A stretch of 40,226 nt of DNA from Verrucomicrobiota bacterium JB024 (GCA_030673825.1 JAUTCS010000151.1:1-40226), one strand, 5' to 3'. Shown: positions 9,387 through 18,088, counted from the stretch's first letter. A program made the numbers and translations. The notes: generated by a model from the letters alone, not told the origin.

Positions 9387-11917
9387 CAGCGCGGACGCGA
9401 CAGCTTCAGCAGCGCCGGCCCCTGGTCGATATGGATGCAGCTTTTGTCCCCATCCTCAGTCACGGGCAATGTCGTCTCGGAAAAGAGTTCACGCGCCTGC
9501 GCATAGCTGCCATCAAGCTCGACCGTGACGTCGCTCGCCCACGGGTCGACAAAGACGTAGAGACACTCCTCCGACTCGCGCAACGCAGCCTGGCGCGGGC
9601 TCAACTCGCCCTCTGACGACAGATAGCGCACACGCGGTGCATCCGCGGCGGCAAGTTTTTCTCCAATATCCTTCAGCGCAGGAGAGAGTGCTAACGCGGC
9701 CCAATTAAAGGGCCAGGCGGCAGACTTAACCGTCATGCCCTTGCGCAGGGCACGCAGGGCCTCGGCATCGAAACGCTGCACATGCGGGTTGTTCTTCAGC
9801 CAGGCCAAGTCTGCCTCCGAACGGGTCCGTCCATAGCGGTCATAGCGGGCGAAGTCCGGCGGCACAAGCAGAGTTCCTCCGCGCTGGACAAAGGCCTTGG
9901 CTGAGGCCATCGCATCGTCATCGACAGCGACTACGCCGGGAGCGAAGAGCACCTTAACCTCTGCCGGGATTCCCTCGTGCAACTGGCGGTCGGCATAAAC
10001 ATCGTAGAGCCGCTGAAGGCGAGTCAGCGCGGCCACCCCGACCTGTACGTCCTGCAGGTACGACTCGGGTGAACCACTGAGCGCATCGTTGAGGTACAGC
10101 GTATCGAGCGAGTACCACAAGGCCACCCCATCGCTGACCGGGGCCGACGCGTGCTGAAGGTCCTCGTCATCCATCGCACGGACAACCTCAAAGATTTTTT
10201 CCGAGCCGCGGGCGGGCACATCGTGCACATCGCCGAAGAGCCAGAAGGACGTGCCGCTGGCCCCGAAGGCGAAACAATACATGGCCACGTACTGCCCAGC
10301 CTGCGGGTCAAGGTAGTTCGTCTCGTGGATGAAGAATTCGCGCCCGTTGGCCGCCCCGCGCAGGATGCCCATGTACGCCTGGAGGAAATCCAGCACGTAA
10401 AAATCTATCCCAAGAGCGTCCAGGCCATCGGATGTCGTCCATGCGAACAGCCCCGTATCGGCGGCATTGAAAAGATAATTGTTGATGCAGTGGCCAACGA
10501 CGGCATTGGTCGTGACGGGGGCACGCACGCCGCCGGACTTGAGCGCGTGCATATTCTCGACGAGGAAATCATTCACGGTCCAAGCCCAGAACTCGGCCCA
10601 GTCGGTCCAGGCCGGAGCATCCTCGCGGGTGGGCGTGGGCAACTCGGAGAGATCGCCGATCCACTGCTCGGGAATGTCACGCAGAGACGGGTCGATCCCC
10701 CCGGTGAGCCCGGTGTTGCGGCGGGCCGTCGGCAGGGGTGGGAAGACATCCTCCCACGCGCCGAACCAGCGTCCCCGTCCCTCAGGACCGAACCACGCAT
10801 CATTTAGCGCCTCCAGGCTACCATAGCGATTTTTCAGAAACTGTATAAAGGTCAAGCCACGCGCCTTACTCAGGTCGAACTGCACATCCGCAAGCGAGTC
10901 CCACGGAAAAAACGCTCCAAGCGGACGGTTCTCCAGAAGCACGTGGTTGCGGCCATTGGCGGCGGTGTCCGGAATGGATGATCGCCAGGCGGCGATATCT
11001 GGGTAGCGCTCTTTCAGGTGGCGCTTCCAGGTCTCCACACTGCAACCGATCGTCATCGGGTCGTAGCCCAGGATCGGATTAGCCGCCGTGCTCCAGAAGG
11101 GCTCGTTGTTCATCTGGTAAACGAGGATATTGTCCACCTCGGCGGTACGCTCGCCCCAGGTGCGGTAGGCCGTCTGGAGCGCATCGCGCATGCCCGCCGA
11201 GTTGTAGTTGAAGCCCCAGAAGCTCCGGCGCAGGTCGGGCACGAGGTTTTGTGTAAAGACAAAGTCCTCGGGCACCTCGGGCAGGGGCTTCACGTTGACG
11301 ATGAACATCGACTCCAGCCCCCAGGCGCGCGCGTGTTCCAGCTTCGCCAATGAGTCCGTGATGGTCTCGTCGATACGCTGCAGATCGTTCCCTCCTTGCT
11401 GCCAGAAGGAGTTCATACGGAACATCCCTTCGCCGAACAGCGCCCACTTCGCCAGCCGGTCCGTCGGGTCACGGTCGTAACTGACGCCGATACGGTATTT
11501 CTGCCGCTCGAAGAATGCCTTTGTCTCCGTAGAGAGGGCTTCGGCGTTGTCCTGACAGAACGCGTCGATCGCGGCCTGCACCTCCGCCAGCCCGGATTCG
11601 ATATTCTCCCGCAGGACTGTCCGCTTCCCGGCATCAGCCGCACCTCCGGCCACCTCCAGCCAATCCGCGACATCGTCCAAACGCGGCTGGGTCTTCCCCT
11701 CGAACTCCGTGTACGCCTCACGCGGAAATCCATCGCCGCCATGGATATCCCAGTACTCCAGAACGTTCATCCATGCCTGACTATCCTGCCAGGCCTCCTC
11801 CAGTTGTTGCCAGTCGTCCTGGACGGCGTCCTTAGCAGATGTCGTTACCATGGGGGTGAAGATAAGAAGGGCAGCAACCAAGGATGAACTGCGGAAGTGT
11901 GAACAACAGAATCGCAT
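9386..11917 (-). CDS. Secreted GH-A clan glycoside hydrolase, GH42-like
   Basis: An 843-residue exported protein with a leader around residues 8-27. The middle looks like a (beta/alpha)8 barrel of clan GH-A. A probable acid/base Glu272 sits in VYQMNNEPFWS and a probable nucleophile Glu532 in FFIHETNYLD. YGSLEALNDAWFG around residue 365 and the phrase ETWKRHLKERYPDI are typical of GH42 beta-galactosidase-like proteins. A glutamine-amidotransferase-like domain (about 600-740, VLFAPGVVAVDD) follows, as in GH42 trimerisation domains. The N-terminal 200 residues are unusual, so the family may be new. It heads an operon with the SGNH hydrolase. Start and leader are clear; the substrate is open (beta-galactoside or similar). 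Confidence 0.72.
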   Translation of the reverse strand: MRFCCSHFRSSSLVAALLIFTPMVTTSAKDAVQDDWQQLEEAWQDSQAWMNVLEYWDIHGGDGFPREAYTEFEGKTQPRLDDVADWLEVAGGAADAGKRTVLRENIESGLAEVQAAIDAFCQDNAEALSTETKAFFERQKYRIGVSYDRDPTDRLAKWALFGEGMFRMNSFWQQGGNDLQRIDETITDSLAKLEHARAWGLESMFIVNVKPLPEVPEDFVFTQNLVPDLRRSFWGFNYNSAGMRDALQTAYRTWGERTAEVDNILVYQMNNEPFWSTAANPILGYDPMTIGCSVETWKRHLKERYPDIAAWRSSIPDTAANGRNHVLLENRPLGAFFPWDSLADVQFDLSKARGLTFIQFLKNRYGSLEALNDAWFGPEGRGRWFGAWEDVFPPLPTARRNTGLTGGIDPSLRDIPEQWIGDLSELPTPTREDAPAWTDWAEFWAWTVNDFLVENMHALKSGGVRAPVTTNAVVGHCINNYLFNAADTGLFAWTTSDGLDALGIDFYVLDFLQAYMGILRGAANGREFFIHETNYLDPQAGQYVAMYCFAFGASGTSFWLFGDVHDVPARGSEKIFEVVRAMDDEDLQHASAPVSDGVALWYSLDTLYLNDALSGSPESYLQDVQVGVAALTRLQRLYDVYADRQLHEGIPAEVKVLFAPGVVAVDDDAMASAKAFVQRGGTLLVPPDFARYDRYGRTRSEADLAWLKNNPHVQRFDAEALRALRKGMTVKSAAWPFNWAALALSPALKDIGEKLAAADAPRVRYLSSEGELSPRQAALRESEECLYVFVDPWASDVTVELDGSYAQARELFSETTLPVTEDGDKSCIHIDQGPALLKLSRPR

Positions 11918-11920
11918 ATC

Positions 11921-11934
11921 AATTCGCGTGAATT
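11921..11934. promoter_or_regulatory. Near-palindrome abutting the GH-A hydrolase start
   Basis: AATTC-GCGT-GAATT, 5-bp arms around a CGCG-like centre, lies 4 bp before the start codon at 11917. It could be an operator or a hairpin that limits ribosome access. No GACTA repeat is found upstream of this gene. Function is inferred only. Confidence 0.3.
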
Positions 11935-12107
11935 AAACGTACAGAATAGAATATCAAAGCCGACAGGCCACGTATACCGAAAGCTGGCCCTCAACGACGG
12001 CTCCCGAATATACGGGCTCTTCGACTACGCGCCTCGCCCCTGAAAACCGGTGCGAAAAATCCCGATTCGGACCTTTCGCGACGCCTCCAGCGGGGCAGAG
12101 ATTTACC

Positions 12108-12938
12108 TCAGCTCTGGCGACGCTTGCAGTGGCGGAAGGTCAGCGCGCCCAAGACAATCAGACCGGCCACCAGCGCGGAGCTGGAAGCCTCCGGGATGCT
12201 CGTGTAGGTCAGTGAAGGGCCGTCATAGCTGGTGTTCTCGCGCGTGGCGAACTGATGAATGACGTTATCGCTCGCATCTGCGCCGCCAGTGGTGTCTGTG
12301 CGTACGATGAGAAAGGATACATACTGGCTGCCCACAACCGTGCTCAGGAAGTTGTCGAGTGCGTCGCCAGAAACCGTAATGGTATCGCCATTCGTACCTG
12401 TTCCAGTGATGCTGAAAGTTCCCACCAGTGTTGTGGTGGCAGCGTCCGTGCTGTAGGTCGTGGCCGTATTGTTGCCGGGAGCATTGTTCCAGGTGACGGC
12501 ATTGGGCGGGGTCGGGCCGCTCACGCCGGTCTCCCCACTTCCTTCGACCCAGTCCTGGCCGGTGGCGGAGCCATCGAGCCCATAAATGGCAAAGTTCCAC
12601 ACCATACCCACCGGGGAGGCTCCCGCACCAGCGAGCACGGTCATCGTGATCGAGGAGTTATCGACTGCCCCCGCGCCATTGGAGCCGGTGAAGTCAAAAC
12701 GGATGATCCCCTTGCGGGCATAGCCCATATTGCCACCCCCCTTGACCTGGAGTAGAGTGCCGTTGCCGTAGTTGGTCGTGGCATTCGTACCATAGGAGCG
12801 CAGGTAGGCGTCTGCCGATGCTTCGACAGTCACCTGGGCCTGGGTGACCAGCGGCAGCACTGCCATCAGCGCAAGCGCGGCCAAAGCCGGACGGCGGGTG
12901 TGACGTAAGTCGTTAAACAAGCTGGAGGTAATGTTCAT
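12108..12938 (-). CDS. PEP-CTERM surface protein with DNRLRE-type domain
   Basis: A 276-residue exported protein. A signal peptide covers about residues 17-36 (ALAALALMAVLPLVTQAQ). Residues about 37-245 resemble DNRLRE-type beta-sandwich domains: VTVEASADAYLRSYG near the start, RKGIIRFDF, and AVTWNNAPG. The C-terminus is a PEP-CTERM-like tripartite signal: IPEAS, a hydrophobic helix and CKRRQS. Such proteins are cut and anchored by an exosortase, which is not in this window. DNRLRE domains are found in secreted glycan-associated and adhesin-like proteins. The GACTA-like element at 13023-13060 lies 85 bp upstream. It is transcribed in the same direction as the Verru_Chthon A pair but has its own upstream region. 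Confidence 0.8.
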   Translation of the reverse strand: MNITSSLFNDLRHTRRPALAALALMAVLPLVTQAQVTVEASADAYLRSYGTNATTNYGNGTLLQVKGGGNMGYARKGIIRFDFTGSNGAGAVDNSSITMTVLAGAGASPVGMVWNFAIYGLDGSATGQDWVEGSGETGVSGPTPPNAVTWNNAPGNNTATTYSTDAATTTLVGTFSITGTGTNGDTITVSGDALDNFLSTVVGSQYVSFLIVRTDTTGGADASDNVIHQFATRENTSYDGPSLTYTSIPEASSSALVAGLIVLGALTFRHCKRRQS

Positions 12939-13022
12939 AAGACAATGTTGGGTGGTTGAGGTTGAAACTAATGCAATCGGGTTTGTTATGGATAAATGTA
13001 CACCAGCGGCCCACTAAATGAA

Positions 13023-13060
13023 TAGTCCAAGACCAACCTTGAATTCGTTCGTATTTAGTT
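13023..13060 (-). promoter_or_regulatory. GACTA/AACTA operator variant (site A)
   Basis: On the minus strand AACTAAATACG (from 13060) is followed, 33 bp on, by GGACTA (ending 13023). The segment GGTTGGTCTTGGACTA matches GGTTGATTCTGGACTA of site B (17757-17783) at 13 of 16 positions, and ACTAAATRCG is shared too. Site A has 11 extra bases between the two blocks, one helical turn. It lies 85 bp before the PEP-CTERM gene. This looks like the same regulator site with an added turn. Confidence 0.5.
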
Positions 13061-13082
13061 CGCATGTGAGATCGAGAGAAAC

Positions 13083-13778
13083 TTAGTGTACAGCCGGGCG
13101 GTCCGTAATGCGGCGCATGGTGAAATGGCCACGCGGATTTTCCAAGATGAGGAATAGCGTCCGCAAGTGCTGCCGCTGCGTCCATCTCCCCGTATAGAAG
13201 GGCTCCCATCCCTCCTTCCCCTGATAGGCGAAGCGCATCCGCACCTCCTCCTGTCCGTCCGCTGTGACACCGGGCACGGTGTGCATCTGGCCGGGTTTCA
13301 GCACAAAGACATCGTCATCGAGCGCTGCCGCGACATTGACTGCGCTCGCTGTCAGATTAATAAAACGGCAGGCCCCTGCGGGAAACTCCATCAGGTTATC
13401 TGGCAGGGATTGGGCGAAGACCCGTCCGCTCCCGTCCGGTGCCTCCGAAAGCAGTAACAGGTAGGTAGACTCGCCCCCGGCAAGATCAACCCCCGCAACC
13501 GGTGTCGGCAACACGGCCCCCTCTGGCACAGGATCATCTTCACGGTAAAGGAGTAGCCGCGTCGGCCCCCGATAGGCATAGGGACCGCTACGCACCAACG
13601 GCAGTGCCCGCAGAGGAACTTTATTCTCACCTGAAACGTAGAAAAGCCCCTCGACCGGGCGACTTCCTGAAATCGTCGTAAAGCGGCAGTTCATCACGCC
13701 GGGCTCCTGCTGAGCGTGGCACAGCGGCGAGAGCACAGTCAAAACGAGCAACACTAGACTGGGGGTCAAGCGGTTCAT
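13083..13778 (-). CDS. Exported protein of unknown function, partner of Verru_Chthon A-like protein
   Basis: A 231-residue protein with a signal peptide (about residues 5-22, ending LCHAQQ). The mature part is beta-rich, with segments such as MNCRFTTISGSRPVEGLFYVS, LLLYREDDPVPEG and RFINLTASAVNVAAALDD, suggesting one or two beta-sandwich domains. I do not recognise a named family. Its ATG overlaps the stop of the Verru_Chthon A-like gene by 4 bp (ATGA), so the two are translationally coupled and probably work in the same envelope structure. No transmembrane segment follows the leader. Confidence 0.7.
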   Translation of the reverse strand: MNRLTPSLVLLVLTVLSPLCHAQQEPGVMNCRFTTISGSRPVEGLFYVSGENKVPLRALPLVRSGPYAYRGPTRLLLYREDDPVPEGAVLPTPVAGVDLAGGESTYLLLLSEAPDGSGRVFAQSLPDNLMEFPAGACRFINLTASAVNVAAALDDDVFVLKPGQMHTVPGVTADGQEEVRMRFAYQGKEGWEPFYTGRWTQRQHLRTLFLILENPRGHFTMRRITDRPAVH

Positions 13779-16700
13779 ATTTCATCCTCGGTAAGCCAGC
13801 GGAAGGCCACGATCTTGAACTTGCGCCCGAACTGTCGGTTGATATCAGAGAGGGCGGGATTTTCCGGACGGACCGGCTCACCGGCATCACGCAGGGAAAC
13901 CGACGTCTCAGGCGCATCGGAAGCGTCCACATATTCCGGAACGCGCTGGACGATCGCCTCCAACCAGGCCCGGGACTCAATCTCTCCGCTGACGGCGCTC
14001 TCCACATCTCCGTAGGCGCGAATACGGAAGGTATCCGAGCGCGCCGTCAGGACGGGGGCAAGCCCGCGGAGGATGTCGTTTTGCAGGAGCCATCCCGCCA
14101 CCCCGGCCCCCTGCGCAGGGGCGAGATTGGCAGCGTTCATCCGCTGATAGGGAGAACTTACGCTGGCGGAAATGTTATACGAGGACCCGAGCTCGGCAGT
14201 GGAGTTGATCCCCGAGTTGTCGATGGCAGCCTGGAGCGCTCCGGCCTTGCCAGTATCGCCGTTGGTCAGCCGACGGTTGACAAAGTCCGACAGCGACAGG
14301 AACGGCCCCCGTGCCTTCACCTCCTCGACGATGTTCTCAGCCAGTGTCTCCACCTCGGCCTCACTGAGGGTGCGAAATCCCGTCCAACGCCGGCCCGGGT
14401 CATCCACCGGCAGGGAAAAACGCGGCGCCGGATAGTCCAATGCATTGGCGCTGAGGCTGCCGTTTCCACCGGTGTAGCTGGCCAGCGGATACGTCTCCCC
14501 CGGGGCCAGCGCGAGGGAGCCAAGCACGGCCTTCCATGCCTCGACCGAGGTCGAGTTCACGTTAAAAGCGCCATCCACCATCAATTGTGACGCCGCCGTA
14601 TCCACATCCTGGATACGTTCGAGCGTTTCCGCCCAAGTACTCGCCTGTCGTGGAATCATCCGCGGGTTGGGTAGCGGCTTACCAGCGCTGAGGTAGTTCT
14701 CATCAAAGTTTTCGTAGGGTGGGAGCTGAGCAGCCATCGATTCCAGCTCGGCAGAGCCGTAGCGCGAATAACTCGCGGGTACCCCGGAAAAAAAGTATTC
14801 GTCAAAGAGCGCGTCGTTGAGTGCGTAGGAGTAGTCCACGACCGGGAATTGCGAGCCACTATCCTGATCCCAGATCGCGTAGTAATCACCAGCAGGGATA
14901 TAGGGCGAGGCGTAGGAATTACCCACCGCATACTGCGGCAGGATGTCGTAGTAGGAGACGTTGGCGTGCATGAGTTCGCCCACGGATAGCAGCGGCTGGC
15001 GCGGCACATCAAAAAGGATCAGGCGAGACTGGCCGCCGTCCTGCGTCTCATAACTGGGACCGTAAAAGCTCAACCCGCCGCTTTCCTGGATGTCGAGCTG
15101 GCTGTCGCTGGCGTCGAGCAGGCCGCCGCGGTAGATCTCGGTAAAGGGCATGTCCGGGTTGCCAATAAGCTTATTCGAGACGAGAGCGCGGGCGTTAAAC
15201 TGCGAGAAGACCGGCACACCGTCCGCGCTCTCCTGCGTGGTCTTGAGCGCGGCGTAGATGGCGGCAAAAGGCACCGGGTTGCCGACGAGGCCATCAACCG
15301 GCCCCAGCGAATAGGGGGTGTCGGCCGTGACGAATCGCGCGTAGCGCAGCCCTCCGCCCATGCGGATCGGCGTGTTACCGGAGAAATGGTTGGGCTCGGT
15401 GTTAAGGTCGATGCCCTCCGCTGTGAGGAACCCGTTGTTGCCGTACTGGGTGCCGATCGACTCGGCGAAAAAAGTCACCGTGATGTCGCCGGGATGCCCC
15501 GCATCCACCTTGATCTCCGGCAGGTCCGTGGTCGGGTTGGGCGAGCTGGAGTTGTAATTGATAAAGGTGCCGTTCTGGCTGGTTTTCAACAGCTCGACAA
15601 AAGAGGAGTTTGTCGGATTGAACTGGTTGCTCAGCCAGTAATTTGAGTTATTCTCCGAGCCCTTGGTCATGAGCGGGTGCCAGGGAATATCCGAGCTGGG
15701 CAAAGAAAAGACCCGCACCTCCCCCGGGGCCAGCGTAACCGGCTGGGTCTCGAACTGCATCACCTGCTTGTACTCGCCCACCCCGAGATTCGCAAAGGTG
15801 TTGCCGGAAGCGTCCGTCTCGCTCGACGGTCCCCAAGCGTTGGCCTTAAGCAACTCGATGAGGTTGTATTTGCCGTTGGCAGGGCCGGTCAGGTAATCGA
15901 CTCCGTCCACTTTGATCTGCAAGCGCACGATGGGCTCGAAATTGAACGAATACCGCGTGGCCGCGAGGGTGGCGTTGTAGGGGTTCCAGAGCACGACGGC
16001 GGGGCTCATGTCCAAACGCAGACGATAAGATATCTCGCTGGTAACAGGGTCTTCGATCTTGACGCTGGAAAGCGAGAAGACGATCTGGAGGCGTGTCAGG
16101 ACGGGCGCGAGGGTGTTCCATACGGGGTCGCGGCGGGCGCTGTCGCCGAGATCATAGGTGTTGCTGGCATGCAGGGTCGGGGGCAACGCAAACCAGTTTC
16201 CGCGCATCCACTTGCTGGTGTCGTTGGTGAAGTCGTGCCGGGGCAGAAAATTCTGATCGTCCGGCCCCATGCCCCGCACCTCAATGTCCGCGTCGCCGGC
16301 GCTGAGATCACCGATACCTGCCGGACCATTCTCCCCGCTGACGTACCCGCGAAAGGTCATGGAACTGCTCAAGTCATGGAGATTCGGGATCCATGGCTGG
16401 TGGGGCTGGTAAAGATTGGCGTAGTGGTAGAGTACGTCCCAATAGGGTCCATAGAGGCTGCCGTCGTAGGGAGCCCCATAGAGGCCATTCGGGCCGGGCA
16501 CCTGAAAAACCGCCTGCGGGCGCGGCCAGCCATTCGACCACTGGGTACTGTCGCTCTGAAGCTCCTGCATGAACGTCTGCCACTGGTCGCCCAGGCCGCG
16601 ACTGAGGTCTTTTTTCAACCCGCCGTGCCGTGTGTCGCTGAGCACACCCGCCGAGGCGAAAGTCACGTCATGGAAGCTCTCCTTCACCCAGTCGGCATCG

Positions 16701-17539
16701 AGAGCCTCGTTCGAGAGCCAGGAGAGTTCAGTGCCCGAGCCGACCTTTTCCAGTTTGGCCGTGTTGACGGGATAGTCTGCTCCAGCGTCGAGTAGCAACT
16801 CTCCCGCCGTACGCTGGCTGGTCACCAGCGGCATCCGATCACGCTGATGACGCTGATCCGCTGTCCCGGCGTCCAGCTCGCCCGTGTGGTCCACGAGGTT
16901 GAGCTTGGCCTTGACGCCCTCGTCGCCCACCCACCAGGCAAAGCCACCGACTTTCCCGCCCGGCTCCTCCACCCGCACACGGCCCGCAATAATCTCACCC
17001 GGATCGGAAACTGCCTGCGGTGTAAAAGTGTTTTCACCCAGCAGGCGAACCGTTTGCACTTCCCCATCCACGACGTTGACGGACTCGATGGTCGCGCTGG
17101 GGTCGGGAGCGTTGTTGCTGGAAATGAGCCAGACCGGAGGGTGCTCGGACTCGTCGATCCGGCCCTCGCCGTCACGGATGCCCGAGGTGTAGTCGAAAGG
17201 ATTGTCGCCCTCGACGTTCCAGACTCCCGTCCAGTAGCGGTTTTCGTCGCGAGTATCGTCAAGGATACCGGCGGTCGCCGTGACGCGCTGGTCCGGCCCC
17301 GCCGCCGCCTGGAGTTCGCCCAGTGCCTGCGACAGGCCCAGAAGCGCGTTGGCACGGGCATCGAGCTGCCGGTTGGAAATAGAGGCCGCGTGCGTTTCTA
17401 CCTGAAGCTGCACACTGAGGGAAATCAGCAGTAGCAGGATAAACCCCATCAGCACCATCGCGATCACGAGGGCCATGCCTCGGCGCGCAAGCCGACGGCG
17501 ACCCGTGGGCCATGCTCTGTCTACGCCTTTTCGCATCAT
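13775..17539 (-). CDS. Verru_Chthon cassette protein A-like giant exported protein
   Basis: A protein of about 1254 residues. After a basic N-terminus (RRRLARRG) comes a single hydrophobic segment, MALVIAMVLMGFILLLLISL, then a long extracellular region. RRG-MALVI resembles the entry of pseudopilins such as GspK but lacks the usual Glu5. The length, the QVETHAA and LGLSQALGELQAAAGPD phrases just after the helix, and the C-terminal ESRAWLEAIVQRVPEY block fit the family named Verru_Chthon cassette protein A, known from Verrucomicrobiota. The usual B, C and D partners are absent here; only a small exported protein follows, overlapping by 4 bp. ATG at 17539 is chosen over the GTG at 17542. A GACTA operator lies about 218 bp upstream. 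The role is unknown, perhaps a surface or secretion structure. Confidence 0.72.
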   Translation of the reverse strand: MMRKGVDRAWPTGRRRLARRGMALVIAMVLMGFILLLLISLSVQLQVETHAASISNRQLDARANALLGLSQALGELQAAAGPDQRVTATAGILDDTRDENRYWTGVWNVEGDNPFDYTSGIRDGEGRIDESEHPPVWLISSNNAPDPSATIESVNVVDGEVQTVRLLGENTFTPQAVSDPGEIIAGRVRVEEPGGKVGGFAWWVGDEGVKAKLNLVDHTGELDAGTADQRHQRDRMPLVTSQRTAGELLLDAGADYPVNTAKLEKVGSGTELSWLSNEALDADWVKESFHDVTFASAGVLSDTRHGGLKKDLSRGLGDQWQTFMQELQSDSTQWSNGWPRPQAVFQVPGPNGLYGAPYDGSLYGPYWDVLYHYANLYQPHQPWIPNLHDLSSSMTFRGYVSGENGPAGIGDLSAGDADIEVRGMGPDDQNFLPRHDFTNDTSKWMRGNWFALPPTLHASNTYDLGDSARRDPVWNTLAPVLTRLQIVFSLSSVKIEDPVTSEISYRLRLDMSPAVVLWNPYNATLAATRYSFNFEPIVRLQIKVDGVDYLTGPANGKYNLIELLKANAWGPSSETDASGNTFANLGVGEYKQVMQFETQPVTLAPGEVRVFSLPSSDIPWHPLMTKGSENNSNYWLSNQFNPTNSSFVELLKTSQNGTFINYNSSSPNPTTDLPEIKVDAGHPGDITVTFFAESIGTQYGNNGFLTAEGIDLNTEPNHFSGNTPIRMGGGLRYARFVTADTPYSLGPVDGLVGNPVPFAAIYAALKTTQESADGVPVFSQFNARALVSNKLIGNPDMPFTEIYRGGLLDASDSQLDIQESGGLSFYGPSYETQDGGQSRLILFDVPRQPLLSVGELMHANVSYYDILPQYAVGNSYASPYIPAGDYYAIWDQDSGSQFPVVDYSYALNDALFDEYFFSGVPASYSRYGSAELESMAAQLPPYENFDENYLSAGKPLPNPRMIPRQASTWAETLERIQDVDTAASQLMVDGAFNVNSTSVEAWKAVLGSLALAPGETYPLASYTGGNGSLSANALDYPAPRFSLPVDDPGRRWTGFRTLSEAEVETLAENIVEEVKARGPFLSLSDFVNRRLTNGDTGKAGALQAAIDNSGINSTAELGSSYNISASVSSPYQRMNAANLAPAQGAGVAGWLLQNDILRGLAPVLTARSDTFRIRAYGDVESAVSGEIESRAWLEAIVQRVPEYVDASDAPETSVSLRDAGEPVRPENPALSDINRQFGRKFKIVAFRWLTEDEI

Positions 17540-17756
17540 CACTGACAGTTCGAGGTTGGGGCATTATCCATCGCGGCGCCGCAATTTGTTGCAGGTAAGG
17601 CCGCGCGTCGGTACGCGGCGTCTGGAAGGGAAACGATGAAGCCGATTTTCACAAGCAAAAGGGGGTTATGCCTTAGGGGTAGGCGGTAGTCAGAAGATAA
17701 AATAAACAAAGGCAAATGAGATGGGCTCATCATAGCGGCGGAAGCCGAACGTCAGC

Positions 17757-17783
17757 TAGTCCAGAATCAACCCGCATTTAGTC
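17757..17783 (-). promoter_or_regulatory. GACTA-N17-GACTA operator candidate (site B)
   Basis: On the minus strand GACTA occurs at 17783-17779 and 17761-17757, spaced 22 bp and reading toward the Verru_Chthon A-like gene. The second half continues as GACTAGCTG, identical to the half-site of site D and close to GACTATCTG at site E. Confidence 0.62.
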
Positions 17784-17908
17784 TTCATTTGGCCTATGAA
17801 TCGCCAGAATCCAGAGACGCTTTACGTAAAACAGGCGTTAGCCCACCAGAAATAAGGTCATTGCTTCCAAGGGACAATTGCTGACAAGCGAGCATCACGT
17901 CGGTTTCA

Positions 17909-17956
17909 GACCAGTTTATAGGCGGAAATCGACTAGCTGTGAGGCATGTTGGACAG
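17909..17956 (+). promoter_or_regulatory. GACCA-N17-GACTA operator candidate (site D), with third phased GAC
   Basis: GACCA at 17909-17913 and GACTA at 17931-17935 are 22 bp apart and read toward the second PocR-AraC gene; the second half continues as GACTAGCTG. A further GACAG at 17952-17956 keeps the phase (21 bp) and may be a weak third half-site. It lies about 150 bp before the ATG at 18089, a position that would allow autoregulation. Confidence 0.5.
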
Positions 17957-18088
17957 ATATTATCGCCCCATGTACATACCCGCGACTGGTCCCCTGCCCC
18001 TCCCCGGTCTGAGGTGGCGGGCCGACGACGATCTTCCCCAGCAATGCTGGATGGAAACCGACACGGCCCAGATCAACCCCACCGACCA

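Larger units (their letters stand above)
17543..18088. other. 546-bp divergent regulatory region
   Basis: This region separates the minus-strand Verru_Chthon A-like gene and the plus-strand second PocR-AraC regulator. It contains two GACTA operators in opposite orientation: site B (17757-17783, toward the Verru_Chthon gene) and site D (17909-17935, toward the regulator). Their gene-proximal half-sites form the 9-bp inverted pair cagctagtc / gactagctg. The plus frame extends upstream of 18089 to a GTG at 17939, but that part resembles no PocR-AraC sequence. I see no other gene. Confidence 0.6.

Noticed and set aside
15677-16795. Long plus-strand frame (372 codons) opposite the Verru_Chthon A-like gene
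   Set aside because: No motif, low-complexity shadow; the minus-strand protein has clear family features.
17753-17939. The 9-bp inverted repeat cagctagtc/gactagctg as an independent element
   Set aside because: It is fully explained by the proximal half-sites of operators B and D.
17939-18088. Upstream extension of the second PocR-AraC gene from GTG 17939
   Set aside because: No counterpart in the paralogue and it would overlap operator site D.
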